Origin: Hyphomicrobiales bacterium
GTDB lineage: Bacteria > Pseudomonadota > Alphaproteobacteria > Rhizobiales > Rhizobiaceae
NCBI GenBank assembly: GCA_900471925.1
Contig: UCGV01000002.1
Span: 339,940-403,939, forward strand
Length of the DNA: 64,000 nt
Direction of reading: 5' to 3'
Shown: piece after piece, positions 1 to 7,994 of the stretch
Layout: each line of letters starts with the position of its first letter
How positions within the stretch are numbered: the stretch's first letter is position 1
Notes under the pieces: model-generated
Databases searched by the model: none
Told to the model about the DNA's origin: nothing
The model's input: the letters and a program-made list of their open reading frames with translations, nothing else
Program-made: the position numbers and the translations under genes

Positions 1-432
1 CGCCTTGCGAATGGCCGAGACGTCCGCCTTGTCCTCATCCTGCCGCTTCCTGCCGACGAAGAGCGTGGCCGAATCGACCATATCGCGCATGTCGGGCGGC
101 AGTACGGCGGCGATCTTGGCGAGCGCATCGGCGCCGGCGTTGGCAAGGCGCGGCTCGGCGGCGCGCGCCACCCAGCGAGAGCCGAGCACGAGGGCTTCCA
201 GCTCCTCTTCGGAAAACATCATCGGCGGCAGCATGAAGCCGGGCTTCAGCACATATCCTAAGCCGGCTTCACCCTCGATCATGGCGCCTTGGGCCTGCAA
301 GCTGGCAATATCGCGATAGAGCGTTCGCAGACTGACACCGGTTTCAGCCGCAAGCACCGTGCCGGTGACCGGCCGCCGATAGCGCCTTAACGTTTGGAGC
401 AGGGTCAGCAGCCGTTCGGAGCGCGCGACCAT
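1..432 (-). CDS. YafY/WYL-type HTH regulator, N-terminal part (truncated by window edge)
   Basis: An open frame reads leftward from an ATG at 432 and leaves the window, giving 144 residues. The first 55 or so form a winged-helix HTH of the YafY/YobV (HTH_11) type: SERLLTLLQTLRR, then a recognition helix around SLRTLYRDIASLQ and a wing around GYVLKPGF. The region after MFSEEELEALVLGSRW matches the linker that precedes a WYL ligand-sensing domain in this family. Such proteins are cytoplasmic transcription factors. The target and effector cannot be told from this fragment, and the C-terminal WYL domain is outside the window. The start is clear because the HTH begins at once after it. Confidence 0.85.
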   Translation of the reverse strand, partial: MVARSERLLTLLQTLRRYRRPVTGTVLAAETGVSLRTLYRDIASLQAQGAMIEGEAGLGYVLKPGFMLPPMMFSEEELEALVLGSRWVARAAEPRLANAGADALAKIAAVLPPDMRDMVDSATLFVGRKRQDEDKADVSAIRKA

Positions 433-493
433 CACGATATCCTCATGCAGAGCAGCCAGGCCGAGTGTCCATCATCGGCGTTTTCGGCCCTGC

Positions 494-1453
494 TCAGCGT
501 TTCCACTCAATCCAATCGCGCATCAGGCGATGGGCAATCGCGCCCTTGGGCGGCGGCGCCTTGCCGTTGGCCCCGGGGCGTTCGAGCATCTCAATCGTTT
601 CCTCGCGGGTGAACCAGCGACAATCTTCAAGCTCGGCTTCGTCACGGTGAATCTCCTGCGACCTCGCCTCAGCATAGCAGCCGATCATCAGCGAGTGCGG
701 CATCGGCCAGGGCTGGGAAGCGTGATAGCGGATGCGGCCGGTCCTGATGCCGGATTCTTCCAGCGTCTCACGGCGCACGGCATTTTCGATGGTTTCGCCG
801 GGCTCCAGGAAGCCCGCCAGACAGGAATACATTCCCGGCGCGAAATGCGGGCTGCGGCCGAGCAGGCAGAGATCACGCTCTTCATCGACCGTCAGCATGA
901 TGACGACGGGATCGGTGCGCGGGAAGATCATGTGCTCGCAGGCGGTGCAGACACGCTTGTAGCCACCGATGCGGATTTCCATGACAGAACCGCAGCGGCC
1001 GCAAAACTTGTTGTCGCCATTCCAGCGGATGAGGCTCGCGGCCTGCGCAAATTCGCCGAGCAGCATTTCATCGACCAGTTCGTCGCGGAAGAGCGAGCGG
1101 CCATCGACCGGCTTGTATTGGCTCGCCATATCATCGACATCGATACCGACGGGCACGGCAAGACGCGGTTCACCGGACTTGCGATAGCCGAGAAGGACGG
1201 TCTCATCCCAGTTCGGCTTCAGCTCCTGCAGCTCGTAGCGGGCAAACAGCGGATCGAGCACCTGGCCGTCGTGCTTCAGAACCAGCTTGTCTTTCGCGAA
1301 AGCGAAGATGTGGGTGCCCTCGCGGCCCAGCGCCTTTTCGACCGAACCTTCGTCGCGATGTTCGCTGTCGCGGTTCAGGTCGTTGGCGGCAAAGGCGGTG
1401 AGATTGCTGGGTTCCGGATGCGGCACATCCGAATCGAAAAGCGAATGACTCAT
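494..1453 (-). CDS. nudC: NAD(+)/NADH pyrophosphatase (Nudix), NudC
   Basis: NudC cleaves NADH/NAD to NMN(H) and AMP and can remove NAD caps from RNA. The 319-residue product has the expected order: an N-terminal domain, a four-Cys zinc ribbon (CGRCG, then CTAC about 17 residues later), and a Nudix hydrolase domain with the box GFLEPGETIENAVRRETLEE followed by SQPWPMPHSLM, the SQPWPFPxS signature of NudC. The open frame extends about 110 codons further upstream, but the ATG at 1453 starts the recognisable protein. That ATG overlaps the HIT gene stop by four bases (ATGA), so the two are probably translationally coupled. The upstream extension is only a shadow of the HIT gene. Confidence 0.93.
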   Translation of the reverse strand: MSHSLFDSDVPHPEPSNLTAFAANDLNRDSEHRDEGSVEKALGREGTHIFAFAKDKLVLKHDGQVLDPLFARYELQELKPNWDETVLLGYRKSGEPRLAVPVGIDVDDMASQYKPVDGRSLFRDELVDEMLLGEFAQAASLIRWNGDNKFCGRCGSVMEIRIGGYKRVCTACEHMIFPRTDPVVIMLTVDEERDLCLLGRSPHFAPGMYSCLAGFLEPGETIENAVRRETLEESGIRTGRIRYHASQPWPMPHSLMIGCYAEARSQEIHRDEAELEDCRWFTREETIEMLERPGANGKAPPPKGAIAHRLMRDWIEWKR

Positions 1454-1866
1454 GATGAAAGGGCTTCCCGCAGCTTTGCTATGAATTCGTCTCTTGTTGC
1501 ATCCTCGTAAGGCTCGGCCTTGCCGAAACCCCAGACGGGACCCGGCCAGTTCGCATCGCCTTCGGAACGCGCAATGACATGAACATGAAGCTGACGGACG
1601 ATATTGCCAAGAGCCCCGACATTGATTTTTGTCGCAGCGGTGATCTTCTTGAGCGCCGAGGAGACGAGTTCGGTTTCGAAGGTGAGCATTACCTGATCGA
1701 GAGGCGTCAGTTCGAAGAGCTCGGTAATGTCTGCCCGGCGCGGCACCAGGATCAGCCAAGGCCAACGGGCGTCCTTCGACAGCCTGAGGTCGCACAGGCC
1801 TATGACCATAATGCTGGTGCTATCGTTTTCGAGCCTGGGGTCGAGCACGAAGTCGCTCACGGGCAT
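1450..1866 (-). CDS. HIT domain protein
   Basis: A small protein of about 138 residues in the histidine-triad superfamily of nucleotide hydrolases/transferases. The triad appears near the C-terminus as QLHVHVIAR (HxHxx type). Its downstream partner nudC overlaps it by ATGA, so both may act on nucleotides from one transcript. The substrate is unknown. The start is ambiguous. ATGs lie at 1875 and 1866, and a GTG at 1860 is better spaced (seven bases) from the GGAG at about 1868-1871. Conservation of the sequence VSDFVLDPRLEND suggests the protein begins at 1866 or 1860. Confidence 0.85.
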   Translation of the reverse strand: MPVSDFVLDPRLENDSTSIMVIGLCDLRLSKDARWPWLILVPRRADITELFELTPLDQVMLTFETELVSSALKKITAATKINVGALGNIVRQLHVHVIARSEGDANWPGPVWGFGKAEPYEDATRDEFIAKLREALSS

Positions 1867-1910
1867 TCTCCTCATGTTTTCCAAGGACTAGCAGTTTTTT
1901 TTAAGCTTGG

Positions 1911-1939
1911 CTTGCTTTTGATGAGGATTTTGCCGATAT
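1911..1939 (+). promoter_or_regulatory. Putative sigma-70 promoter of the SRP RNA gene
   Basis: CTTGCT (1911-1916), 17-bp spacer, CGATAT (1934-1939). This resembles the rhizobial consensus CTTGAC-N17-CTATAT and lies about seven bases before the predicted 5' end of the SRP RNA. Confidence 0.5.
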
Positions 1940-1945
1940 GTGCAT

Positions 1946-2047
1946 CCGGGAGGTTGGTGGTGGACGAGCCACTCGCCAACCGGGTCAGGTCCGGAAGGAA
2001 GCAGCCCTAACGAGCCCGGCACGGGTCATCGTGCCAGCCTCCCACCT
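1946..2047 (+). ncRNA. ffs: Signal recognition particle RNA (4.5S-type)
   Basis: The apical signature GGTCAGGTCCGGAAGGAAGC is present at 1982-2001, the conserved Ffh-binding loop of bacterial small SRP RNA. The flanks can fold back: CCGGGAGGTTGG on the 5' side and CCAGCCTCCCA on the 3' side. The size of about 100 nt fits the bacterial short form. It lies directly before dnaX on the same strand, as in other rhizobia. The ends are approximate. A pyrimidine-rich TTCTCTTCC follows. Confidence 0.9.
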
Positions 2048-2089
2048 TCTCTTCCAAAAAGGCCCGGTCCTTCGGGCACAAGCAGGGCG

Positions 2090-3961
2090 ATGAGCGACAG
2101 CGAGCGACAATCACAAGATGCCGCCTCGACGGGCATCGGATACCGGGTGCTGGCACGCAAATACCGCCCCAAGGATTTTACGGACCTGATGGTCGGCCAG
2201 GAGCCGATGGTCCGCACGCTCACAAACGCCTTCGAAACTGGCCGTATTGCACAGGCCTATATGCTGACTGGCGTTCGCGGCGTGGGCAAGACGACGACGG
2301 CGCGCATTCTGGCGCGCGCGCTGAACTACAAGACGGCCGATATCGACAAGCCGACGATCGACCTTCGGGTGCCGGGCGAGCATTGCCAGGCAATCATGGA
2401 AGGCCGCCATGTCGATGTGATCGAGATGGACGCCGCCTCGCATACCGGTATCGACGATATCAGAGAGATCATCGAACAGGTGCGCTATCGTCCGGTTTCG
2501 GCGCGCTTCAAAGTCTATATCATCGACGAAGTGCACATGCTTTCGACGGCAGCCTTCAACGGGCTCTTGAAGACGCTCGAAGAGCCGCCGGAGCACGTGA
2601 AATTCATCTTCGCGACGACCGAAATCCGCAAGGTTCCGATCACCGTTCTTTCCCGCTGCCAGCGCTTCGACCTTCGTCGTATCAGCGCCTCCGATCTCGT
2701 CGGCCTGTTTTCGACCATCGCTGCCAAGGAAGGCATCGAGGCGGAGCCGGATGCGTTGGCGATGATTGCGCGCGCCGCGGAAGGGTCTGCTCGCGACGGC
2801 CTGTCGCTGATGGATCAGGCAATCGCCCATGGCGGCGGCGTGGTGCAGGCGGAAGCCGTGCGCGGCATGCTCGGCCTTGCCGATCGTGCCCGTATCGTCG
2901 ATCTTTTCCAGCATATCGTGCGCGGCGATGTTGCAAGCGCGCTCAATGAATTCCAGAGCCAGTACGAGGCAGGCGCCAACCCGGTCGTGGTGCTGACGGA
3001 TCTTGCCGATTTCACGCATCTGGTGACACGACTGAAATATGTACCCGATGCGGCAAACGATCCTTCGCTCAGCGAAGTGGAGCGTACCAAGGCGGCCGAA
3101 TTCGCCCAGGGGGTGGCAGTTACCACGCTGTCACGCATCTGGCAGATGCTGCTGAAGGGCATTCCCGAGACGGAGAACTCTTCACGCACAGCAGGTGCCG
3201 CCGAGATGGTGCTGATCCGGCTTGCGCATGCCGCGCATCTGCCGGCACCTGAGGATGCAGCGCGGCGGCTTGCGGAATTTTCCAGTGAAGGCGGTGCGCC
3301 TCGTCCGTCCTCGCCCGCGCCCTCGGGCAATGGCGGTGGCGGCACGCGTGTTCCCTACCAGACGAACGTGACGGCACGGGCTCCCGAGCCTGCACCGCGG
3401 CCGCAGCCCTCGGGGCCGACGGCAATGTTGCGCGCGGTGCCCAATCCCGAGCCGCAGAATATCGGCCGCCTCGAGACGCGGCCGGCGGAGGCGCCGAAGC
3501 CGCTCGTATCCGTCAATTCGATCAGCGATATCGTCGATCTCGCGGCCGAGAAGCGGGACGTCAAGCTCAAGGCACTCGTGCGCAATTTCGTGCGGCCGGT
3601 GCGTATCGAACCCGGCCGGCTGGATGTGAACCTCACCGAAGGCGCCCCCGGCACGCTGCTCAACGAGCTTGCCGTCAAGCTCAAGGAATGGACCGGCATC
3701 CACTGGATCGTCAGCACCAGCCGCGAAGAAGGCGGCCCGACGATGGTCGAGGCGGAGACGAAAGCGCAGGAGCAGCGCGTCAGTGACGCCCGCCAGGATC
3801 CCGATGTCGCGGCGATCCTTGCCCGCTTTCCGGGTGCCAAGATTATCGACGTGCGTGTGCGGGCGCCGACGCCGGAGGAAGAAGCAGAAGAGGCCAAACC
3901 ACCTGCCGCTGCCGAATCCGAAGAGGGCGACATCCTGCCCGGCGACGACATAGAGTTCTAG
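2090..3961 (+). CDS. dnaX: DNA polymerase III subunit gamma/tau
   Basis: Clamp-loader ATPase of the replisome, 623 residues. The AAA+ module has Walker [14 protein letters not shown], a Walker B/DEAH-like IIDEVHML, sensor 1 FATTE and the arginine-finger region [10 protein letters not shown] Pro/Ala-rich linker (about residues 400-480) and a tau-like C-terminal domain follow. Start: the frame is open upstream across the SRP RNA, but the ATG at 2090 begins the protein with MSDSERQ and the AAA+ core follows at the usual distance. No run of six A's is visible for a programmed frameshift. Oddity: between Walker A and VIEMDAASH, where many DnaX proteins have a four-Cys zinc module, only one Cys (GEHCQAI) remains. 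ybaB follows 19 bp downstream. Confidence 0.95.
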   Translation: MSDSERQSQDAASTGIGYRVLARKYRPKDFTDLMVGQEPMVRTLTNAFETGRIAQAYMLTGVRGVGKTTTARILARALNYKTADIDKPTIDLRVPGEHCQAIMEGRHVDVIEMDAASHTGIDDIREIIEQVRYRPVSARFKVYIIDEVHMLSTAAFNGLLKTLEEPPEHVKFIFATTEIRKVPITVLSRCQRFDLRRISASDLVGLFSTIAAKEGIEAEPDALAMIARAAEGSARDGLSLMDQAIAHGGGVVQAEAVRGMLGLADRARIVDLFQHIVRGDVASALNEFQSQYEAGANPVVVLTDLADFTHLVTRLKYVPDAANDPSLSEVERTKAAEFAQGVAVTTLSRIWQMLLKGIPETENSSRTAGAAEMVLIRLAHAAHLPAPEDAARRLAEFSSEGGAPRPSSPAPSGNGGGGTRVPYQTNVTARAPEPAPRPQPSGPTAMLRAVPNPEPQNIGRLETRPAEAPKPLVSVNSISDIVDLAAEKRDVKLKALVRNFVRPVRIEPGRLDVNLTEGAPGTLLNELAVKLKEWTGIHWIVSTSREEGGPTMVEAETKAQEQRVSDARQDPDVAAILARFPGAKIIDVRVRAPTPEEEAEEAKPPAAAESEEGDILPGDDIEF

Positions 3962-3980
3962 TTTCAAGAAGGAGAAGACG

Positions 3981-4304
3981 ATGCGCGACATCATGGGCAT
4001 GATGGGCAAAGTCAAGGAAATGCAGGCCAAGATGGAGCAGATGCAGGCTGAGATCGCCGAGCTGACTGCCGAAGGCAAGGCAGGCGGCGGCCTCGTGACC
4101 GTCATCATCTCCGGCAAGGGCGAGCTCAAGAGCCTCAAGATCGACCCTTCCCTCTTCAAGGAAGACGATGTCGAAATCCTCGAAGACCTGATCGTTGCCG
4201 CCCACAAGGACGCCAAGGACAAGGCGGAAGCCATCGCTGCCGAAAAGACCAAGGCGCTGACGGCCGGCCTGCCGATCCCGCCCGGCTTCAAGCTGCCGTT
4301 CTGA
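3981..4304 (+). CDS. YbaB/EbfC family nucleoid-associated protein
   Basis: 107 residues with the family opening [22 protein letters not shown], an amphipathic coiled-coil helix, then a small beta core ([15 protein letters not shown]). Family members bind DNA as dimers and often sit between dnaX and recR. Here that order is kept, but two unrelated genes intervene before recR. A strong AAGGAGAAG ribosome binding site precedes the ATG. Length is normal for the family. Confidence 0.93.
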   Translation: MRDIMGMMGKVKEMQAKMEQMQAEIAELTAEGKAGGGLVTVIISGKGELKSLKIDPSLFKEDDVEILEDLIVAAHKDAKDKAEAIAAEKTKALTAGLPIPPGFKLPF

Positions 4305-4353
4305 TTTCATCGGCTGATCCAGAGCCGACTGAACCCGGAAGAGGAGACGGGAG

Positions 4354-4968
4354 ATGATGACGTTGACGACGCTGCTGGTTTTCGCCGGTGCACTGTTCAT
4401 TGCCGCCGGGACACCGGGACCGAGCGTTGCGGCGCTTGTTGCCCGTGTCATTTCGAAGGGCGCGCGCGACGTCCTGCCCTTCCTCTTCGGCATGTGGGCG
4501 GGCGACGCCATCTGGTTGACCTGTGCGATTGCCGGCCTCTCGGCGATTGCCGAAAGTTTCTATCACGTCTTCGTCGCCATCAAGTGGCTCGGCGTGCTCT
4601 ATCTCCTTTATCTCGCCTGGCGGATGTGGTTCGCCAAGGCCGATGTCGAAGAAGAGGAGCTGCCGCAGGAGCGTTCGCGCGGCCGGATGTTTCTGACCGG
4701 CTTGGCCATTGCGCTCGGCAACCCGAAGATCATGATGTTTTACGTGGCCCTTCTGCCGTCGATCATAGACATCCCCTCGGTATCGCTCGGCGGCTGGGCC
4801 GAACTCGTCGTCACGCTGTTCATCGTTCTCGCTGTTGTCGACTTCACCTGGATGTTCCTTGCTGCAAAGGCCCGCGGCTTCCTGAAGAGCAGGCGCGCGG
4901 TGCGGATCGCCAACCGGGTGAGCGCGGGAACGATGGCAGGGGCTGCCGTCACGATCGCTATCCGCTGA
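4354..4968 (+). CDS. LysE/RhtB family amino-acid exporter
   Basis: A 204-residue inner-membrane protein with about six hydrophobic segments and the family signature near the N-terminus: AAGTPGPSVAALVARVISKGARD. Length and the cytosolic charged loop (ADVEEEELPQERSRGR) after the third helix fit LysE/RhtB exporters of basic amino acids, homoserine or threonine. The substrate is unknown. It follows ybaB by 49 bp on the same strand and converges with the MOSC gene, ending one base before it. It interrupts the common ybaB-recR neighbourhood. Confidence 0.88.
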   Translation: MMTLTTLLVFAGALFIAAGTPGPSVAALVARVISKGARDVLPFLFGMWAGDAIWLTCAIAGLSAIAESFYHVFVAIKWLGVLYLLYLAWRMWFAKADVEEEELPQERSRGRMFLTGLAIALGNPKIMMFYVALLPSIIDIPSVSLGGWAELVVTLFIVLAVVDFTWMFLAAKARGFLKSRRAVRIANRVSAGTMAGAAVTIAIR

Positions 4969-4969
4969 A

Positions 4970-5587
4970 CTATTGCTGCGCTTCCAGTACGGCTCGCAGC
5001 TTGTGGTGAACGGGTGCGGCCAGAAAGCGCTTGCGATCTTCTGCCGAAAGCCGGCGCCCGAAAGTTTCCATCATTTCCGGCATCGTCACTCTGGCGCCGG
5101 GAAAGGGCCTGTAGTCGACCTGCATTCCGGCCTCGACAATTCCATTTGATATCACGCGGCAATAGATGCCAGGGCGGGCTGCCCTCGTGTAGCGTTTGAC
5201 GAATTTCGGATCGTTCATCCGTGCGGCAAAGGTCGCGCAGGGAATACGGCAGGACGTGACTTCGAGGATCAGTTCACCAGCGATGAATCGATCACCGACC
5301 GCGACATCGCGATTATCCAGCCCCTGGATGACGAGATTTTCCCCGAAAGTGCCGGGTTCGACTGGATGGCCGAGCTCATTCGCCCACCAGTCCAAGCTGA
5401 GAGACCCTTCCAGATAGACGGCCTGATCGACGCCGCCATGATGTTTCCTGTTGCAGATGGCGTCGCCGACGAGACCTTCCGCGTCGATCATGACGCCGCC
5501 GGTGACGGCATGTTTGAAGATCCCGGTCTTGTAGCTCTTTCCGGGTAGCCTTTCGGCGGCACCCCGGCAGACGGCGAGGATTTTCAT
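4970..5587 (-). CDS. MOSC domain protein (YiiM-like)
   Basis: A 205-residue protein with a MOSC domain (molybdenum cofactor sulfurase C-terminal). The motif ICNRKHHGGVDQAVYLEG is the conserved HGG region, GTFGENLVIQGL follows, and SCRIPCATF carries the conserved Cys expected to handle Moco or a sulfur ligand. YiiM relatives are molybdoenzymes reducing N-hydroxylated substrates such as 6-hydroxylaminopurine. That activity is possible but not shown here. The gene is opposite to its neighbours, with its start 57 bp from recR, so the two promoters are divergent. Confidence 0.85.
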   Translation of the reverse strand: MKILAVCRGAAERLPGKSYKTGIFKHAVTGGVMIDAEGLVGDAICNRKHHGGVDQAVYLEGSLSLDWWANELGHPVEPGTFGENLVIQGLDNRDVAVGDRFIAGELILEVTSCRIPCATFAARMNDPKFVKRYTRAARPGIYCRVISNGIVEAGMQVDYRPFPGARVTMPEMMETFGRRLSAEDRKRFLAAPVHHKLRAVLEAQQ

Positions 5588-5644
5588 CGGTCAGGCAATC
5601 CCTAGGCGATTCCGTTTTCGTTCCATATCAGTTAAGAACGGCGC

Positions 5645-6250
5645 ATGGCAAAGCGAGTCACCGGCCCCGAAATTGAAAAACTGATCCAGCTCCTGGCAAA
5701 AGTGCCGGGCCTCGGTCCGCGCTCGGCGCGGCGGGCCGCACTGCATCTGATCAAGAAGAAGGACCAGCTTCTGGGGCCTCTCTCCCATGCGATGGGCGAG
5801 GCCCATGACAAGGTGAAGATCTGCTCGCGCTGCGGCAATGTCGATACGGTCGATCCCTGCACTGTCTGCACCGATGCGCAACGCGACCAGTCCGTCATCA
5901 TCGTGGTCGAAGACGTCTCCGATCTCTGGGCGCTTGAGCGCGCCGGTGCGCTGAATGCCGCCTATCACGTGCTTGGCGGCACGCTGTCGCCGCTCGACGG
6001 CGTCGGACCTGACGATCTCAATATCCGCGGGCTGATCAACCGCGTCGGCGAAGGCGGCATCAAGGAAATCATCATCGCCGTGAATGCGACCGTCGAAGGA
6101 CAGACGACAGCGCACTACATCACCGATCAGCTTGCCGATCTCAACGTGAAGATCACAAGGCTGGCGCATGGCGTGCCGGTGGGGGGCGAGCTCGACTATC
6201 TCGACGAGGGTACGCTATCGGCGGCACTTCGCGCGCGGACGGCAATCTAG
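5645..6250 (+). CDS. recR: Recombination protein RecR
   Basis: 201 residues, the normal RecR length. In order: an N-terminal HhH ([23 protein letters not shown]), a C4 zinc finger ([16 protein letters not shown]), a TOPRIM domain ([17 protein letters not shown]), and the C-terminal Walker-like/LTD end. RecR works with RecF and RecO to load RecA at gaps. It is the usual third member of the dnaX-ybaB-recR group but here lies behind a divergent MOSC gene. The lytic transglycosylase gene starts eight bases after its stop, so both probably share a transcript. Confidence 0.95.
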   Translation: MAKRVTGPEIEKLIQLLAKVPGLGPRSARRAALHLIKKKDQLLGPLSHAMGEAHDKVKICSRCGNVDTVDPCTVCTDAQRDQSVIIVVEDVSDLWALERAGALNAAYHVLGGTLSPLDGVGPDDLNIRGLINRVGEGGIKEIIIAVNATVEGQTTAHYITDQLADLNVKITRLAHGVPVGGELDYLDEGTLSAALRARTAI

Positions 6251-6258
6251 GGGGATAC

Positions 6259-7512
6259 ATGACGACGGGTTACTTTGGCCGGCTTCTTCTGACAGGCGCC
6301 GCCTTGCTGGTGCTTTCCGTCTCTGTTCACGCCGCCCCTTCGAAAGCCGATGTGGAGGCGCAGTTCGAAAAGTGGATTCAAGCCGATCTCTGGCCTGAGG
6401 CGAAAAAGAACGGCATATCGGAGAAGACCTTTCGTGCCGCCTTTTCCGGGATCGAACTGGACTGGACCCTGACCGATCTTGCCCCTCCCGGCTTTCCGCC
6501 GCCGAAGGAGCAGAAGCAGACCCAGGCGGAGTTTTCCTCGCCGGCTCCCTATTTTAACGAGGACAGGCTGAAGCGCCTCGCCATGACCGGGCGTGGCTTC
6601 GCCTCGCAATATGCCTCGACGCTCAGCCGCATCGAGAAGACCTATGGCGTGCCGGATTCGATCGTGCTGGCGATCTGGGGGCGCGAGACTGGTTTCGGCG
6701 CAGCGAAGATCCCGAATTCGGCCGTCGAGGTACTGGCGACCAAGGCCTTCATGTCGACCCGCAAGGACATGTTCCGCACTGAGCTGATCGCAGCACTCCA
6801 TATTCTCGACGGCAACGACGTGACGCCTGCCGACTTCAAGGGTTCATCGGCAGGCGCGCTCGGCCAGCCACAATTCATGCCGACGAGTTATCTGAAATAT
6901 GCCGTCGATTTCGACGGCGACGGACACCGCAATATCTGGACTTCGGTTCCCGACACGCTTGCCTCTATCGCCAATTTCCTTGTTCAAAAGGGTTGGCAGC
7001 GTGACCGCGACTGGGGTTTCGAAGTGGCGATCCCGGATGCCGTCTCCTGCGCACAGGAAGGGCCTGATCTTGCCAAACCGCTTTCCCATTGGGCATCGCT
7101 CGGCATTAACAGAATGTCCGGAAAAGGCTTTCCGGCCGGTGAGTTGAAGGCGCAGGGCATGATGCTGGTGCCGGCCGGGCGTGACGGACCGGAATTCATC
7201 GTCACGCCGAATTTCTACGTCATCAAGGAATACAACAACTCCGATCTCTACGCGCTCTATATCGGCAATCTTGCCGACCGCATCGCCTTCGGCTCGGGAT
7301 CCTTCCAGGGACAATGGGGCGATGTCGGCAAGATGCTGCGCTCCGATGTCGCCACCATGCAGAAGGCGCTTGAGCGGCAGGGCTACGATGTCGGCGGATC
7401 GGATGGATTGCCGGGCTACAAGACGCGGCGCTCGATCGGCCAGTGGCAGGAAAAGAACGGCATGAGACCAACCTGCTTCCCCGAGGCATCGATGAAGGGC
7501 AAGCTGAAGTAA
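6259..7512 (+). CDS. Lytic murein transglycosylase, MltB-like, with peptidoglycan-binding domain
   Basis: A 417-residue secreted cell-wall enzyme. Residues 1-28 form a signal peptide ending ...SVSVHAAPS with no lipobox, so it is soluble or periplasmic rather than a lipoprotein. The SLT_2/MltB domain (about 30-325) contains the catalytic Glu in AIWGRETGFGAAK and the motif SSAGALGQPQFMPTSYL. A C-terminal PG_binding_1 domain (about 345-405; KALERQGYDVGGSDGLPGYKT) follows. It should cleave MurNAc-GlcNAc bonds to 1,6-anhydro products during wall remodelling. A weak GGGG before the ATG serves as ribosome site. It is cotranscribed with recR by position. Confidence 0.92.
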   Translation: MTTGYFGRLLLTGAALLVLSVSVHAAPSKADVEAQFEKWIQADLWPEAKKNGISEKTFRAAFSGIELDWTLTDLAPPGFPPPKEQKQTQAEFSSPAPYFNEDRLKRLAMTGRGFASQYASTLSRIEKTYGVPDSIVLAIWGRETGFGAAKIPNSAVEVLATKAFMSTRKDMFRTELIAALHILDGNDVTPADFKGSSAGALGQPQFMPTSYLKYAVDFDGDGHRNIWTSVPDTLASIANFLVQKGWQRDRDWGFEVAIPDAVSCAQEGPDLAKPLSHWASLGINRMSGKGFPAGELKAQGMMLVPAGRDGPEFIVTPNFYVIKEYNNSDLYALYIGNLADRIAFGSGSFQGQWGDVGKMLRSDVATMQKALERQGYDVGGSDGLPGYKTRRSIGQWQEKNGMRPTCFPEASMKGKLK

Positions 7513-7530
7513 GCCAAGTCCTTCGCGCCG

Positions 7531-7986
7531 CTAGAGGTTTCGCTTCAGACCTTCGTGGCTCGTCACGAATCCGAGCTTTTCGTAAAAGCGGACGGTGGCT
7601 CCACGGGTTTTGTCGGTGGTGAGCTGTACCAGACCGCAGCCACGTTCGGCGCAACGGGCGACAGCCCATTCGATCAATTGCGAACCGAGCCCTGTGCCGC
7701 GATATCCTTTCGCGATACGCACGCTTTCAATCTGGCCACGCCACATTCCCGTTCTTGAAAGGCCGGGGATGAAACTGATCTGGAGGCAGCCCAGCACCTG
7801 ACCGGTCTCGTCGCTCGCAACGACCAGCAACTGATTGGGATCAGCCTCGATCGCGGCAAAGGCTGCGAGATAGCGCCCATCGACGGGATCCGAGATGACC
7901 TCGCGCGCACTGCCGAGGTCATCATCGGCGAGCAGACGGATGATATCCACCAGATCGGATTGTCTTGCGTTTCGGAAAATGGGCAT
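7531..7986 (-). CDS. GNAT family N-acetyltransferase
   Basis: 151 residues of GNAT fold. The acetyl-CoA loop appears as VRIAKGYRGTGLGSQLIEWAVARC (Q/RxxGxG/A), and the C-terminal FYEKLGF motif is also present. The substrate is unknown. A TTG at 7998 overlaps the MFS stop, but the ATG at 7986 is preceded by GAGG at six bases, so I place the start there. The gene lies eight bases after the MFS gene on the same strand and probably shares its transcript. Confidence 0.85.
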   Translation of the reverse strand: MPIFRNARQSDLVDIIRLLADDDLGSAREVISDPVDGRYLAAFAAIEADPNQLLVVASDETGQVLGCLQISFIPGLSRTGMWRGQIESVRIAKGYRGTGLGSQLIEWAVARCAERGCGLVQLTTDKTRGATVRFYEKLGFVTSHEGLKRNL

Positions 7987-7994
7987 GCCAGACC

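Noticed and set aside
1454..1795. Upstream extension of the nudC frame
   Set aside because: It overlaps the HIT gene in another frame. The ATG at 1453 coupled to the HIT stop is the natural start.
2090..3961. Programmed frameshift for a short DnaX gamma form
   Set aside because: No run of six A's or similar slippery heptamer was seen in the gene.
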